Source: Aquificaceae bacterium (lineage in GTDB: Bacteria > Aquificota > Aquificia > Aquificales > Aquificaceae). From it: 8,375 nt of DNA. This document shows, piece by piece, positions 1-6,449 of this stretch. Below the pieces are notes generated by a model. That model had not been told where the DNA came from. It ran no database searches and was given only the letters and a program-made list of their open reading frames with translations. The position numbers were made by a program, and so were the translations under genes. The DNA lies in NCBI GenBank assembly GCA_015487365.1, contig WFPT01000070.1:1-8375 (forward strand), written 5' to 3'. Position 1 is the first letter of the stretch, and each line of letters begins with the position of its first letter.

Positions 1-21
1 ACAGCTTCTGGGTTTTAGGGT

Positions 22-27
22 TATAAT
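22..27 (+). promoter_or_regulatory. Probable -10 box for the 48-1741 gene pair
   Basis: A perfect TATAAT lies 20 nt upstream of the ATG at 48. Transcription would start near 33-35 and give a leader of about 14 nt, which includes the AGGAGG Shine-Dalgarno at 36-41. A -35 hexamer at normal spacing would fall at or beyond the left edge of the window, so only half of the promoter can be judged. Confidence 0.5.
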
Positions 28-47
28 TAGTTAGTAGGAGGTGTGCT

Positions 48-419
48 ATGGGAATAAGGGAAAGCTTTAAGGACCTGATATTAGGGATTTTCTTTGTAGA
101 TGACAAGGGCAACATTTTAAAGGGAGCCCTCCCTAAGGGTTGGAGTAAGGAAGAGGTTAGCCTTAATCTCCTACCTTCCCTTTACATATCCAAGGGCCTT
201 ATGAGTCCTCCCTTTTTGGACATAACGGAAACGGACAAGGAAACTATCGTAGTAATAACCTTGGAGGGTAAAATTTACGGGGTGGTTGTAGGTAGGAAGG
301 GAGAAGCTCCCTTGGGAGTTCTTTTGAGGGCTTTAAAGGAAATGTTTTCGGAAAACTATCCACAGCTTTATCCATACCTTGAAAAGGAGGTAAAGATATG
401 GGAAAGGAGGCTAACTTAG
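48..419 (+). CDS. Unknown small protein with roadblock/longin-like fold pattern
   Basis: This 123-residue protein belongs to no family I can name. It has no signal peptide or membrane segment and is probably cytoplasmic. Residues 11-25 (LGIFFVDDKGNILKG) look like a beta-hairpin with a DDKGN turn. A helical stretch follows, then strands around 66-82 (ETIVVITLEGKIYGVVVG) and a helix at about 88-103. This strand-strand-helix-strand-strand-helix order is what roadblock/longin-type domains show, so I suggest that fold by pattern only. The ATG start is supported by AGGAGG at 36-41, 6 nt upstream. Its last 22 nt overlap the next gene, whose N-terminal 100 residues show a similar pattern, so the two proteins may work together. 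Coding seems certain from the codon pattern and the tight coupling; the function is unknown. Confidence 0.85.
   Translation: MGIRESFKDLILGIFFVDDKGNILKGALPKGWSKEEVSLNLLPSLYISKGLMSPPFLDITETDKETIVVITLEGKIYGVVVGRKGEAPLGVLLRALKEMFSENYPQLYPYLEKEVKIWERRLT
384..390 (+). promoter_or_regulatory. Shine-Dalgarno that fixes the start of the 398-1741 gene
   Basis: AAGGAGG lies 7 nt before the ATG at 398, inside the 3' end of the upstream gene. It supports this start and the 22-nt overlap, which implies translational coupling. A second AAGGAGG lies just after the ATG (405-411) and serves no visible start. Confidence 0.75.
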
Positions 420-1741
420 AAGATTATGGTTTGGTGGTAATAAGTAAGGATGGGGAAATCCTTTACGGTGAGGAATATATGGGCTATTGCTCTCCCTTAA
501 AGCTTCTCCTTTCCTTCCTCCTAAAAAGACATCAGATGAAAAAGGTTGTTTCAACCCAGCTGGTTTCTAACAATAGCTGTATAAGGATTTGTGAGATAAC
601 CGAGGATGCCATAGCCATATTTTGCTTCCCAAGGTCCGTTCCCTTGGGAGAAACCCGCCAAATATCCAGCAAGATATTGAGGGAGTTAAGACCCGTCCTT
701 TCAAGCTTTAAGGTAAAGGAGGATATATACATAAACTTTGCCTCTATACCAAAGGAGGTTATGAAGTATTACAACCTCTCTTCAAAGGAAAAGAGCGCCA
801 TTTACAAGAACAGGCAAATCTTCCCAGAAATTATAGATAGGATGGTTGATATATACGAGGAAAAGGTTAAGGCCTTAGGTCAAGAGTTTCCCCCAGAGAG
901 GAAGGAAAACCTAAGGCAAGGTTATTTAGCCTTTGCCAGTTTAAAGATTAACGAGGAGCTGGCAAAAACCCTCTTAGAGCACGCCCTTTTTAGTTTTAGG
1001 AAGTTTAAGTTAAACCCTTACCTGCTGGATGTCCTTTTAAGGATGTCCTTTATAATCTTTACCGACCTTTTAAAGGAAAAGATTGACCCAAGGAGTGAGG
1101 AATTTTTATACATACTTAGGGGTTTTAAAAAGGGAGTATTTTTGACCTTAGGTGGAAGCTATGCCTCCTACATATTTACCAAAATAAGACTAATTGAGGA
1201 AAAGTTTGGGCTACCCGAAAAGCTCATATTCAGAGCACTATCAGTACCTCCACCTTCCGTTAAAGTGGATGAAAGTAGTTTGGAGGAGCTAAAGAAGAAG
1301 TTCTTTTTCCTTTTGGACATGAAGGAGGAGGACCTGAGGGTTTTAAAGGAAATAGACTTTGAAAGGGTAAAGAGGCACTTTGAAGGAATAACAAGGAACT
1401 CAGAAAAGCTAAGGCAAATCTATGAACACTTTAAACTAACCTTTGACGCTTTCTTTGATATAATCCTTAAAGGAGAAGTAGAGGAAAGCTTTAAAAGGAT
1501 TTACGAAATGAGCCTCTATCAGGAGCTCAGGTATAGGATGATTTACGCCCTTTTGAGGTTGGTCCTTACCTTGGAAGGAGTGGTTTGGAAACTCTATCCC
1601 CAAATTTATGATAGCTTCTTTAAATACACTTCCGTTTTGAGCGCCCTATTTGGTAAAGGTTATATGGACAGGATAGACCTTACTTTCAGTGGCATAATAG
1701 AGCTTCCCGGGGAAGTGGTAAGAGAAGCCTTAAAGGTTTAA
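398..1741 (+). CDS. Unknown 447-aa protein, longin-like N-terminus plus long helical region
   Basis: I do not recognise this family. Residues 9-25 (DYGLVVISKDGEILYG) form a predicted hairpin very like residues 11-25 of the upstream protein. A helix follows at 31-45, strands near 61-78 and a helix at about 84-103, again a roadblock/longin-like order. From about 120 to the end the protein is almost wholly helical and rich in Lys, Glu, Leu and Phe, without clear membrane segments. No catalytic motif or metal-binding cluster is visible. It overlaps the preceding gene by 22 nt and is almost certainly cotranscribed with it. At its 3' end it converges on the NYN gene, and the two stop codons share 1738-1741, so no separate terminator fits between them. 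It could be a scaffold or regulatory partner of the small upstream protein; that is inference from linkage and similar fold pattern. Confidence 0.85.
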   Translation: MGKEANLEDYGLVVISKDGEILYGEEYMGYCSPLKLLLSFLLKRHQMKKVVSTQLVSNNSCIRICEITEDAIAIFCFPRSVPLGETRQISSKILRELRPVLSSFKVKEDIYINFASIPKEVMKYYNLSSKEKSAIYKNRQIFPEIIDRMVDIYEEKVKALGQEFPPERKENLRQGYLAFASLKINEELAKTLLEHALFSFRKFKLNPYLLDVLLRMSFIIFTDLLKEKIDPRSEEFLYILRGFKKGVFLTLGGSYASYIFTKIRLIEEKFGLPEKLIFRALSVPPPSVKVDESSLEELKKKFFFLLDMKEEDLRVLKEIDFERVKRHFEGITRNSEKLRQIYEHFKLTFDAFFDIILKGEVEESFKRIYEMSLYQELRYRMIYALLRLVLTLEGVVWKLYPQIYDSFFKYTSVLSALFGKGYMDRIDLTFSGIIELPGEVVREALKV

Positions 1742-2271
1742 ATCTTTTTTAAGATAAACCTTTCAGTGTATTCGTCCAAGGGTATGAACTTGTCGCAGGC
1801 CCTCCTTAATATGGGGGAACTCGTCTTTAAAAAGGTTGCGTTTTCAACCTTTTTACCTAACTTCTGGACCTCCTCAACGGTGTATCTAAAATCGCTGTCT
1901 CCACTTACCAGGACCGCGGTATCGTAGGCGTTTAAGTATGCTAAGCTTAGCATGTCCGTTGCAAGCATTATGTCTATTTCCTTTTCCTTCAATTCCCCCG
2001 AAGGTCTCCTCCTTAAAAGGGAGGTTTTTACCTTGTATCCTAAGTTGGATATTTCCTCTAAGAATTTCCTCTGCCTCTGGTAGCTTTCCCACTCGGGTGT
2101 GTTCTTCTTTAAGGTGCTCTCGTCGGGTATGGAAGTATAAAAGTATGCCCTAACCAGTTGCCTCGTCCCCTTTAAAAAGCTAAGGAGCTTACCGTAGTCC
2201 AACCTTATCTTTAACAACCTTATCCCGTAAAAGAGGTTAGAGCCATCCACGAAGACCACTACTCTTTCCAT
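1738..2271 (-). CDS. NYN-domain (LabA/DUF88-like) ribonuclease
   Basis: This 177-residue protein is a single NYN domain, a PIN-like fold that binds Mg2+ through conserved acidic residues and usually cleaves RNA. The hallmark motifs are present in order: FVDGSN at 7-12 (D9, N12), EIDIMLATDML at 98-108 (D100, D106) and LVSGDSDF at 121-128 (D125, D127). The full acidic set suggests an active nuclease. It lacks the C-terminal OST-HTH or other RNA-binding extension seen in longer relatives. The ATG lies inside the end of the baeRF-type gene (13-nt overlap) and has no clear Shine-Dalgarno, so translation probably depends on coupling to that gene. The pairing hints at cleavage of RNA on stalled ribosomes, but NYN proteins have varied roles and the RNA target cannot be read from the sequence. 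Confidence 0.9.
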   Translation of the reverse strand: MERVVVFVDGSNLFYGIRLLKIRLDYGKLLSFLKGTRQLVRAYFYTSIPDESTLKKNTPEWESYQRQRKFLEEISNLGYKVKTSLLRRRPSGELKEKEIDIMLATDMLSLAYLNAYDTAVLVSGDSDFRYTVEEVQKLGKKVENATFLKTSSPILRRACDKFIPLDEYTERFILKKI

Positions 2272-3374
2272 CTCAAAATACCCGCAAGCTCTTTCAGGGG
2301 CTCCCTCCTTATGACCACCACTTCAACACCCTGTGATAGGAGCTCTTCTATTAGGTAATCTACTAAGTTTTTTAGCTCCTTGGGCTCCTTGCAGTCTCCC
2401 TCCTTTAAGGTTAAAATACCGCTTTCTTTACACAGGAAACCTTTTAGGTTTAGCTCTTGGGGGATTAGGGCAAGCCTTAAATTGCCATAGGACAGCTTTT
2501 GTAAAAATTCTTGGTTTCCAACCACCGCCAAGCCAAATCCTACCTTTTCCCTGAGCTCCTTCATCATTTCCCTTTCCCTCTCTAAGGACCTTTCCTCTAA
2601 AAGGCTTAGGACCTTTTCGTATATTTGGTGCTCCTTCTCCTGGGAGGGGTTTGCCTTTATGTAGCCTAAGAGGGACTTCCTAAGGTAGGTGTGTAGGTGT
2701 CCTTCTATGTCCTTTACGGGCTCACCCTCTAAGCCTCCCACCACGAGCTCCTCAAAGAGGCCCTCTTTGTAAAATTCTAAGAGCTTGTCGGAAACCTCCT
2801 TTAAGAGCCTGTGCCACTCCTCCCTTATTCTGGTGTGAAACCTAAACTCACCGTAGCCAAACTTTTGGCTTTGGAATACCCTCATACCCTCAGCCCCCTT
2901 TAAAGAAGAGCCCTTACTGTGAAACTTGTGGGGCCTCGTGTATAGGGGCTCTAAGAAGTCCAATACCTCCTTAACTCCAAAGGCGTCTATTAAAAAGAAC
3001 CTAACGAGCTTCCTACTCAAAAGCAAAACTCCTAACTTTTTAAAGTCCCTGTAAATGCTCAAAACTTCCCTGAGGCGTGGGTTTTCATCAACTATAAGTC
3101 TGTCCTTATAAACGTAGGGTAAGGGTATAACTTCAAAGAGCTTTAAGGGTCTGCTCACAAAAAGAGCTATTGCCCTGTAATTTTTTAGGTTTGAGGGCTC
3201 CTTTAAAAAATCTTCAATCTCTTTAAACTCTTCAAGCTCCCCCCAGTCCTTGGTTAGGTCCTTAAATACCTTTAAAAACTTCCTGTCCTGCCTCCTCTGA
3301 GGTGATAGGTCCAAGTAAAGGGAAACTACCCTCTCTCCCTTTAAGTCCTTTAGCCTTCTGATTACTTCCAGCAT
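2259..3374 (-). CDS. Bacterial eRF1-like protein (baeRF type, GGQ not evident)
   Basis: The 371 residues follow the three-part plan of eRF1/Pelota-like proteins found in some bacteria and archaea. The N-terminal domain (about 1-105) opens with RVVSLYLDLSP. The middle domain (about 114-240) starts with LGVLLLSRKLVRFFLID and includes HLHTYLRKSLLGYI at 227-240. The C-terminal domain (about 250-371) carries LSYGNLRLALIP, a pair of Cys (C315, C328) where relatives often have a small metal-binding insert, and a final VEVVVIRRE strand. Such proteins are thought to act on the ribosome, probably in peptide release or rescue. No GGQ tripeptide is seen; the equivalent loop around 154-176 reads KGSSLKGAEGMR and onward, so peptidyl-tRNA hydrolysis is uncertain. 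The ATG sits 8 nt after a TATAAT and has no Shine-Dalgarno. It is 9 nt downstream of the transporter stop and overlaps the NYN gene. The family call is by pattern. Confidence 0.75.
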   Translation of the reverse strand: MLEVIRRLKDLKGERVVSLYLDLSPQRRQDRKFLKVFKDLTKDWGELEEFKEIEDFLKEPSNLKNYRAIALFVSRPLKLFEVIPLPYVYKDRLIVDENPRLREVLSIYRDFKKLGVLLLSRKLVRFFLIDAFGVKEVLDFLEPLYTRPHKFHSKGSSLKGAEGMRVFQSQKFGYGEFRFHTRIREEWHRLLKEVSDKLLEFYKEGLFEELVVGGLEGEPVKDIEGHLHTYLRKSLLGYIKANPSQEKEHQIYEKVLSLLEERSLEREREMMKELREKVGFGLAVVGNQEFLQKLSYGNLRLALIPQELNLKGFLCKESGILTLKEGDCKEPKELKNLVDYLIEELLSQGVEVVVIRREPLKELAGILRWKE

Positions 3375-3382
3375 AAAATAGC

Positions 3383-3410
3383 ATTATAAACTAAGGGTAA
3401 AAAAGGTCAA
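3383..3410 (-). promoter_or_regulatory. Sigma70-like promoter for the baeRF-NYN pair
   Basis: Read on the minus strand, TTGACC (3410-3405, 5 of 6 to consensus) and a perfect TATAAT (3388-3383) are separated by 16 nt. The -35 lies in the last codons of the transporter gene and the -10 overlaps its stop. Only 8 nt separate the -10 from the ATG at 3374, so the transcript would start at about the ATG. This would make the baeRF-type message leaderless and separately expressed from the rest of the block. Confidence 0.7.
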
Positions 3411-4670
3411 GGCGAGGGAAAAGATTACGTTCAAGATTAGGCCCACCTTTAACATGGTTTCCCTCCTAACAAAGCCCGTTCCAAACACTATGGCGTTTGG
3501 TGGGGTTGCAATAGGTAGCATAAAGGCACAGGAAGCGGAAAGGGCAATAGGTATAAGGAGGGAGGGGTAGCTTTGGGAGAAGATGGGGGATATTAGGGAG
3601 GTTAGGGCGGTGTTACTCATAAGCTCGGTCAAGAATACGGTAAAGACAATTACGAAGAAGATTAGTAAGGCTTTACTATCACCAAAGAGCTTTAAAAGTT
3701 GGTCTGAGAGGAATTGGGCAAGGTGGGTTTCCTTTACAACTTTACTTAAAGTCAGACCTCCACCAAAGAGTATTAAAGTTCCCCAATCCACCGACTCTTG
3801 AACCTCCTTCCAGCTCATAAGTCCCAGGGCGGTGCAAAGGACTACCCCAAAAATTCCTACCAAACTATCGCTATACTTTCCAAGCTTTGAGGAAAAGACC
3901 CAAAGGAGTGCTACCAAAAGGAAAAGGGCCAAGGCTAAGAGAGCCTTACCTTCAAGCTTAACCTCTTCTTTAACCTCCTCCAAGCTCTCACCCCTTGGTC
4001 TAAAAATTAGGGTGAGGATTATAAACAGGAGAGGGAAGAGGATTAGGTAGGCGGGTATTCCGTATTTTAGCCAATCGGTAAAGGTTAAGTTCAGTATTCC
4101 ACCCACTATGGCATTAGGGGGTGTCCCTACCAGAGTGGCCATACCGCCTATGGAGGAGGAGTAGGCGGTAAGTAGTAGGAGGTATTCCCTGAGCTTTTGG
4201 CCCTTACCCTTTAAAAGTCCTAAAACTATGGGTAGCATAAGGGCGGTGGTGGAGGTGTTGGAAATCCACATGGAAAGGAGGGAAGTTGCAAGGGAAACGA
4301 AGAAGGCACTCAGGTAAAGGTTTCCCCTTCCAAGGGCTATCAACCTTTTTGCAATAAGTAGGTCTATGTTGTATTTGGACAAAAGTCCCGCAAGGACGAA
4401 ACCCGACAAAAATAAGAATATGACCGGGTGTGAGAAGCTCACGAGGGCACCTTTTACCTTTAATACACCGAGTGTAACGGAAAGGACGGGTATGAGGAGG
4501 GCGGTGGCGGGTAAGGGTATGAGGTTTGTAATCCAGAGGGAGGAGGCCAAAAGTAAAATGAACAATCCCTTTTTTAAGGACAAGTCAAGGTCTAAAAGGA
4601 AAACCAAAAGGGGTAAGAGGACCAAGAGGAACTTTAAAGCTCTCTGCATCGGTTTAAGTTTCCAAAACAT
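3384..4670 (-). CDS. DASS/SLC13-family anion transporter (Na+/dicarboxylate or sulfate type)
   Basis: This 428-residue inner-membrane protein has the two-repeat architecture of the divalent anion:Na+ symporter family (CitT/SdcS/VcINDY). Each repeat ends a re-entrant hairpin with Ser-Asn-Thr (137-139 and 352-354), followed by TPPNAIV at 183-189 and ATPPNAIVFGTG at 388-399. These motifs form the Na+ and substrate sites in the family. About 11 hydrophobic segments can be counted, with a charged Glu/Lys loop at 226-242. Length is close to the usual 440-480. Substrates in the family include succinate, malate, citrate and sulfate; the sequence does not tell me which. The start is uncertain: ATG 4670 overlaps the upstream gene by 37 nt and neither it nor Met8 (ATG 4649) has a good Shine-Dalgarno. 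It sits between unrelated genes, so context does not reveal the substrate. Confidence 0.93.
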   Translation of the reverse strand: MFWKLKPMQRALKFLLVLLPLLVFLLDLDLSLKKGLFILLLASSLWITNLIPLPATALLIPVLSVTLGVLKVKGALVSFSHPVIFLFLSGFVLAGLLSKYNIDLLIAKRLIALGRGNLYLSAFFVSLATSLLSMWISNTSTTALMLPIVLGLLKGKGQKLREYLLLLTAYSSSIGGMATLVGTPPNAIVGGILNLTFTDWLKYGIPAYLILFPLLFIILTLIFRPRGESLEEVKEEVKLEGKALLALALFLLVALLWVFSSKLGKYSDSLVGIFGVVLCTALGLMSWKEVQESVDWGTLILFGGGLTLSKVVKETHLAQFLSDQLLKLFGDSKALLIFFVIVFTVFLTELMSNTALTSLISPIFSQSYPSLLIPIALSASCAFMLPIATPPNAIVFGTGFVRRETMLKVGLILNVIFSLALTFFTLSL

Positions 4671-4960
4671 TCAGGGCAAAGGTCAAAGAAGACCAAAAGC
4701 CCTAAGCCTCCCAAGAGGACATTAACCTGGGTTATTACGAGCTTTTCCTGGCGGTCTGGTAGAACTTGGTATTCTTCAAAGGTTTTCCCGCAAAGGCTCT
4801 TACCCTCCCCATCACCCAACCTGTGAAACTGGAAGACTAATCTTTTGGTCCTCCTACACTTCATCCACTTGGGTTTTAGGTCTAAGAGGACGAAGTTTAA
4901 CTGGGCTCCTTCAACGAGCTTTGCCCTCTCCTTTAACCTTTCAAACCTCTTTATATCCAT
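4634..4960 (-). CDS. Unknown 108-aa protein with C-terminal CPEC motif
   Basis: I do not recognise this protein. It has a charged N-terminal helix (1-18) and a basic Cys-containing stretch, KWMKCRRTKR (C35). C57 lies in SLCGKTF, and residues 73-92 form a hydrophobic, glycine-containing stretch that could be a strand pair or one membrane segment. A CPEC motif follows at 95-98, with a last Cys at 105. The Cys pattern suggests metal binding, perhaps Zn2+, but there are too few clues for a function. ATG 4960 overlaps the flavoprotein gene by 20 nt and has no Shine-Dalgarno; no other start occurs before Met33. Its last 37 nt overlap the transporter gene, so the CPEC tail is encoded near or within a two-frame stretch. 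Tight overlaps at both ends support a real, translationally coupled gene. Confidence 0.7.
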   Translation of the reverse strand: MDIKRFERLKERAKLVEGAQLNFVLLDLKPKWMKCRRTKRLVFQFHRLGDGEGKSLCGKTFEEYQVLPDRQEKLVITQVNVLLGGLGLLVFFDLCPECFGNLNRCREL

Positions 4961-6080
4961 CGTAATACTTTAAGGTTGGGTCCTCCCTTTTCCCCGTTAG
5001 CATCTCCAAGAGCTCCCTTACCGAAATTATACCCTGATATTTTAGTAGGTATCCGTTGTAGCCACAGATAAAAATTCCCTCCTCGTAGTCTCCAAGGTAT
5101 GCCTTCCCCAAGCGGTCCGCAATACAAAAGCCCACCTTCTTAGCCTCCTCCCCCTTATTGCAGGGGACTATACAGTGGGAGACGCAACCGTTCCAGCCCT
5201 TTATACCCTCTAAGAGTTGTTCTACAAAGGGGGTCCTTACCACCCTAAGGGGGTAGCCCACCGGAGATTTTAAAAGGATTATGTCTTCCTTGTTTGCTTC
5301 CAAAAGGATTTTTTTGTAAAGGAGGGGGGCGTCGCACTCCTTGGTAGCTATGAAGCGGGTGGCAATCTGAACACCCTTAGCCCCCAAGGATAGGTATCTT
5401 TTTATATCCTCGTAACTCCATATACCTCCTGCAACTATTACGGGAATTTCCCCCCACCTTTTGGCCTCCTCTAAAACCTCCCCCACCAAGTTTTCCAGCT
5501 GATACTCTTCCTTAAAGCAGTCCTCATACTTAAAGCCCTGATGACCACCGGACTTTGGACCCTCCAAGATTACCGCATCGGGGAGCCTCTTGTAGCGTTT
5601 GCTCCAAGCTTTACATATGAGCTTTAAGGCCCTTGCGGAGGAAACTATGGGGACTAAGGCCACCTCCTTCTTTGGGTCAAACTTTGGCATGTCCAGGGGA
5701 AGACCCGCACCCGTAATTATAAGGTCCGCCCCTCCCTCTATCGCATCCCTTAAAACTTTACCGTAATCGGTTATAGCATAAAGTATATTTACCCCTATAA
5801 GGCCTTTTCCCTGGGAGATTTCCTTAGCCTTCCTTATCATAGTTATAAGGCTTTCCCTTGAATGGGTGTAAAGGGAGCCTACGGGCCTGCCCCACCTGTC
5901 CCTCTTTATAAGGTAGGGATACCTGTAACCTGTTCCCACCGCGGATATTACTCCTATGGCCCCCTCCCTTGCCACCGCTCCCGCAAGCCTTTCCCAAGAT
6001 ATTCCAACGCCCATGCCCCCCTGAATTATGGGTATTGGGGCTTCCTTATCCCCTATCTTTAAAGGCTTTAACCGGGTCAT
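4941..6080 (-). CDS. Nitronate monooxygenase-like NAD(P)H/FMN oxidoreductase with Cys-rich tail
   Basis: This is a TIM-barrel FMN protein of the 2-nitropropane dioxygenase/nitronate monooxygenase family, which also includes FabK enoyl-ACP reductase and NADH:quinone reductases. From ATG 6080 (379 residues) the motifs are PIIQGGMGVGIS at 17-28, ITGAGLP at 122-128, EGPKSGGHQG at 173-182 with the family's active-site His (H180), PVIVAGGIW at 213-221 and a phosphate-binding GVQIATRF at 236-243. A Cys cluster follows at 299, 303, 307 and 319, with C339 beyond it, in a C-terminal extension that I associate with a subgroup common in anaerobes and thermophiles. It may bind metal or an Fe-S cluster. 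The reaction cannot be fixed: nitronate oxidation, quinone reduction and enoyl reduction are all possible. GTG 6083 is an alternative start directly before the ATG. A TAAATT lies 8 nt before ATG 6080, hinting at a leaderless start. First gene of the leftward block. Confidence 0.9.
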   Translation of the reverse strand: MTRLKPLKIGDKEAPIPIIQGGMGVGISWERLAGAVAREGAIGVISAVGTGYRYPYLIKRDRWGRPVGSLYTHSRESLITMIRKAKEISQGKGLIGVNILYAITDYGKVLRDAIEGGADLIITGAGLPLDMPKFDPKKEVALVPIVSSARALKLICKAWSKRYKRLPDAVILEGPKSGGHQGFKYEDCFKEEYQLENLVGEVLEEAKRWGEIPVIVAGGIWSYEDIKRYLSLGAKGVQIATRFIATKECDAPLLYKKILLEANKEDIILLKSPVGYPLRVVRTPFVEQLLEGIKGWNGCVSHCIVPCNKGEEAKKVGFCIADRLGKAYLGDYEEGIFICGYNGYLLKYQGIISVRELLEMLTGKREDPTLKYYDGYKEV

Positions 6081-6088
6081 CACCTTTT

Positions 6089-6094
6089 AATTTA
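6089..6094 (-). promoter_or_regulatory. Weak -10-like hexamer before the flavoprotein gene
   Basis: TAAATT (4 of 6 to TATAAT) lies exactly 8 nt before ATG 6080, the same distance as in the two stronger promoters in this window. No acceptable -35 is seen at 15-19 nt, where the T8 tract lies. It is reported mainly because of the shared geometry. Confidence 0.25.
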
Positions 6095-6106
6095 TTCGCC
6101 CAAAGT

Positions 6107-6171
6107 AAAAAAAACTTGATTAACCTTAGGTTTTTTAGGAGGGGGAGGGCTAACCTCCCCCTAAGGCTTAA
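6107..6171 (-). terminator. Nested inverted repeat followed by T8 (minus strand)
   Basis: The outer arms, TTAACCTTAGG (6120-6130) and CCTAAGGCTTAA (6160-6171), pair over 11 bp with one bulged C. Inside lies a perfect 9-bp GC-rich stem, AGGGGGAGG (6140-6148) with CCTCCCCCT (6154-6162) and a 5-nt loop. The two stems share 6160-6162, so they partly compete. In the minus-strand transcript a run of eight U (6114-6107) begins 5 nt after the outer stem. This fits an intrinsic terminator for leftward transcription from the 6161-6412 region. The gap between stem and U-run and the proximity to the flavoprotein start also allow an attenuator role. Confidence 0.5.
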
Positions 6172-6412
6172 AACCAAGGGCTACACCAACTTTAATGGGA
6201 CCAAAGCTTACGCCCCAGTATTGACTGGGGAGGAGCCTATAACCACCTATGCTGTAAATCCCAAAGCCCATTATACCAAGTGCGCTTACTACGTTTGCAC
6301 CGACCTTAATGTTAAAACCTAAGTTTCCTTTGTCCTTTTGAAGAAACCACCTAAGGTAGCCATCCACTGCTCCTACGACTCCACCTATGAAAATTAATTT
6401 CCTATTTTTCAA
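6161..6412 (-). CDS. Doubtful small hydrophobic protein, unknown
   Basis: An open minus-strand frame runs from ATG 6514 to the TAG at 6161, but that ATG overlaps the plus-strand gene at 6487 and its promoter. The only other start codons I see are TTG 6412 (83 residues) and GTG 6367 (68 residues). The part after TTG 6412 reads like a real protein: a hydrophobic LIFIGGVVGAVDGYLRWFL segment, a Gly-rich GANVVSALGIMGFGIYSIGG segment and a VSFGPIKVGVALGFKP tail, with codon choice like the neighbours. It could be a small membrane protein or a beta-rich piece of an envelope protein; I recognise no family. No Shine-Dalgarno or convincing promoter supports the start. The terminator-like hairpin directly over its stop is the best evidence that this strand is transcribed. 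It could also be a decayed gene fragment. Confidence 0.4.
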   Translation of the reverse strand: MKNRKLIFIGGVVGAVDGYLRWFLQKDKGNLGFNIKVGANVVSALGIMGFGIYSIGGYRLLPSQYWGVSFGPIKVGVALGFKP

Positions 6413-6449
6413 ACAATTTGCACGTAAAATAGGCTCAGGTAATTTTACC

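Noticed and set aside
1049..1056. TATAAT inside the 447-codon gene
   Set aside because: No matching -35 element or downstream start was seen; chance occurrence in AT-rich coding sequence is enough.
4366..4725. A 119-codon plus-strand open frame
   Set aside because: It is antisense to the transporter N-terminus and the end of the 108-residue gene; the Lys/Arg-rich product has no domain pattern.
6120..6171. Inverted repeat as an insertion-sequence end or recombination site
   Set aside because: No transposase, target duplication or second copy is present, and the stem position over a stop codon plus T8 fits transcription control better.
5969..6322. A 117-codon plus-strand open frame across the flavoprotein start
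   Set aside because: It is antisense to the conserved FMN-binding N-terminus and to the hairpin region, with no ribosome-binding site or recognisable motif.
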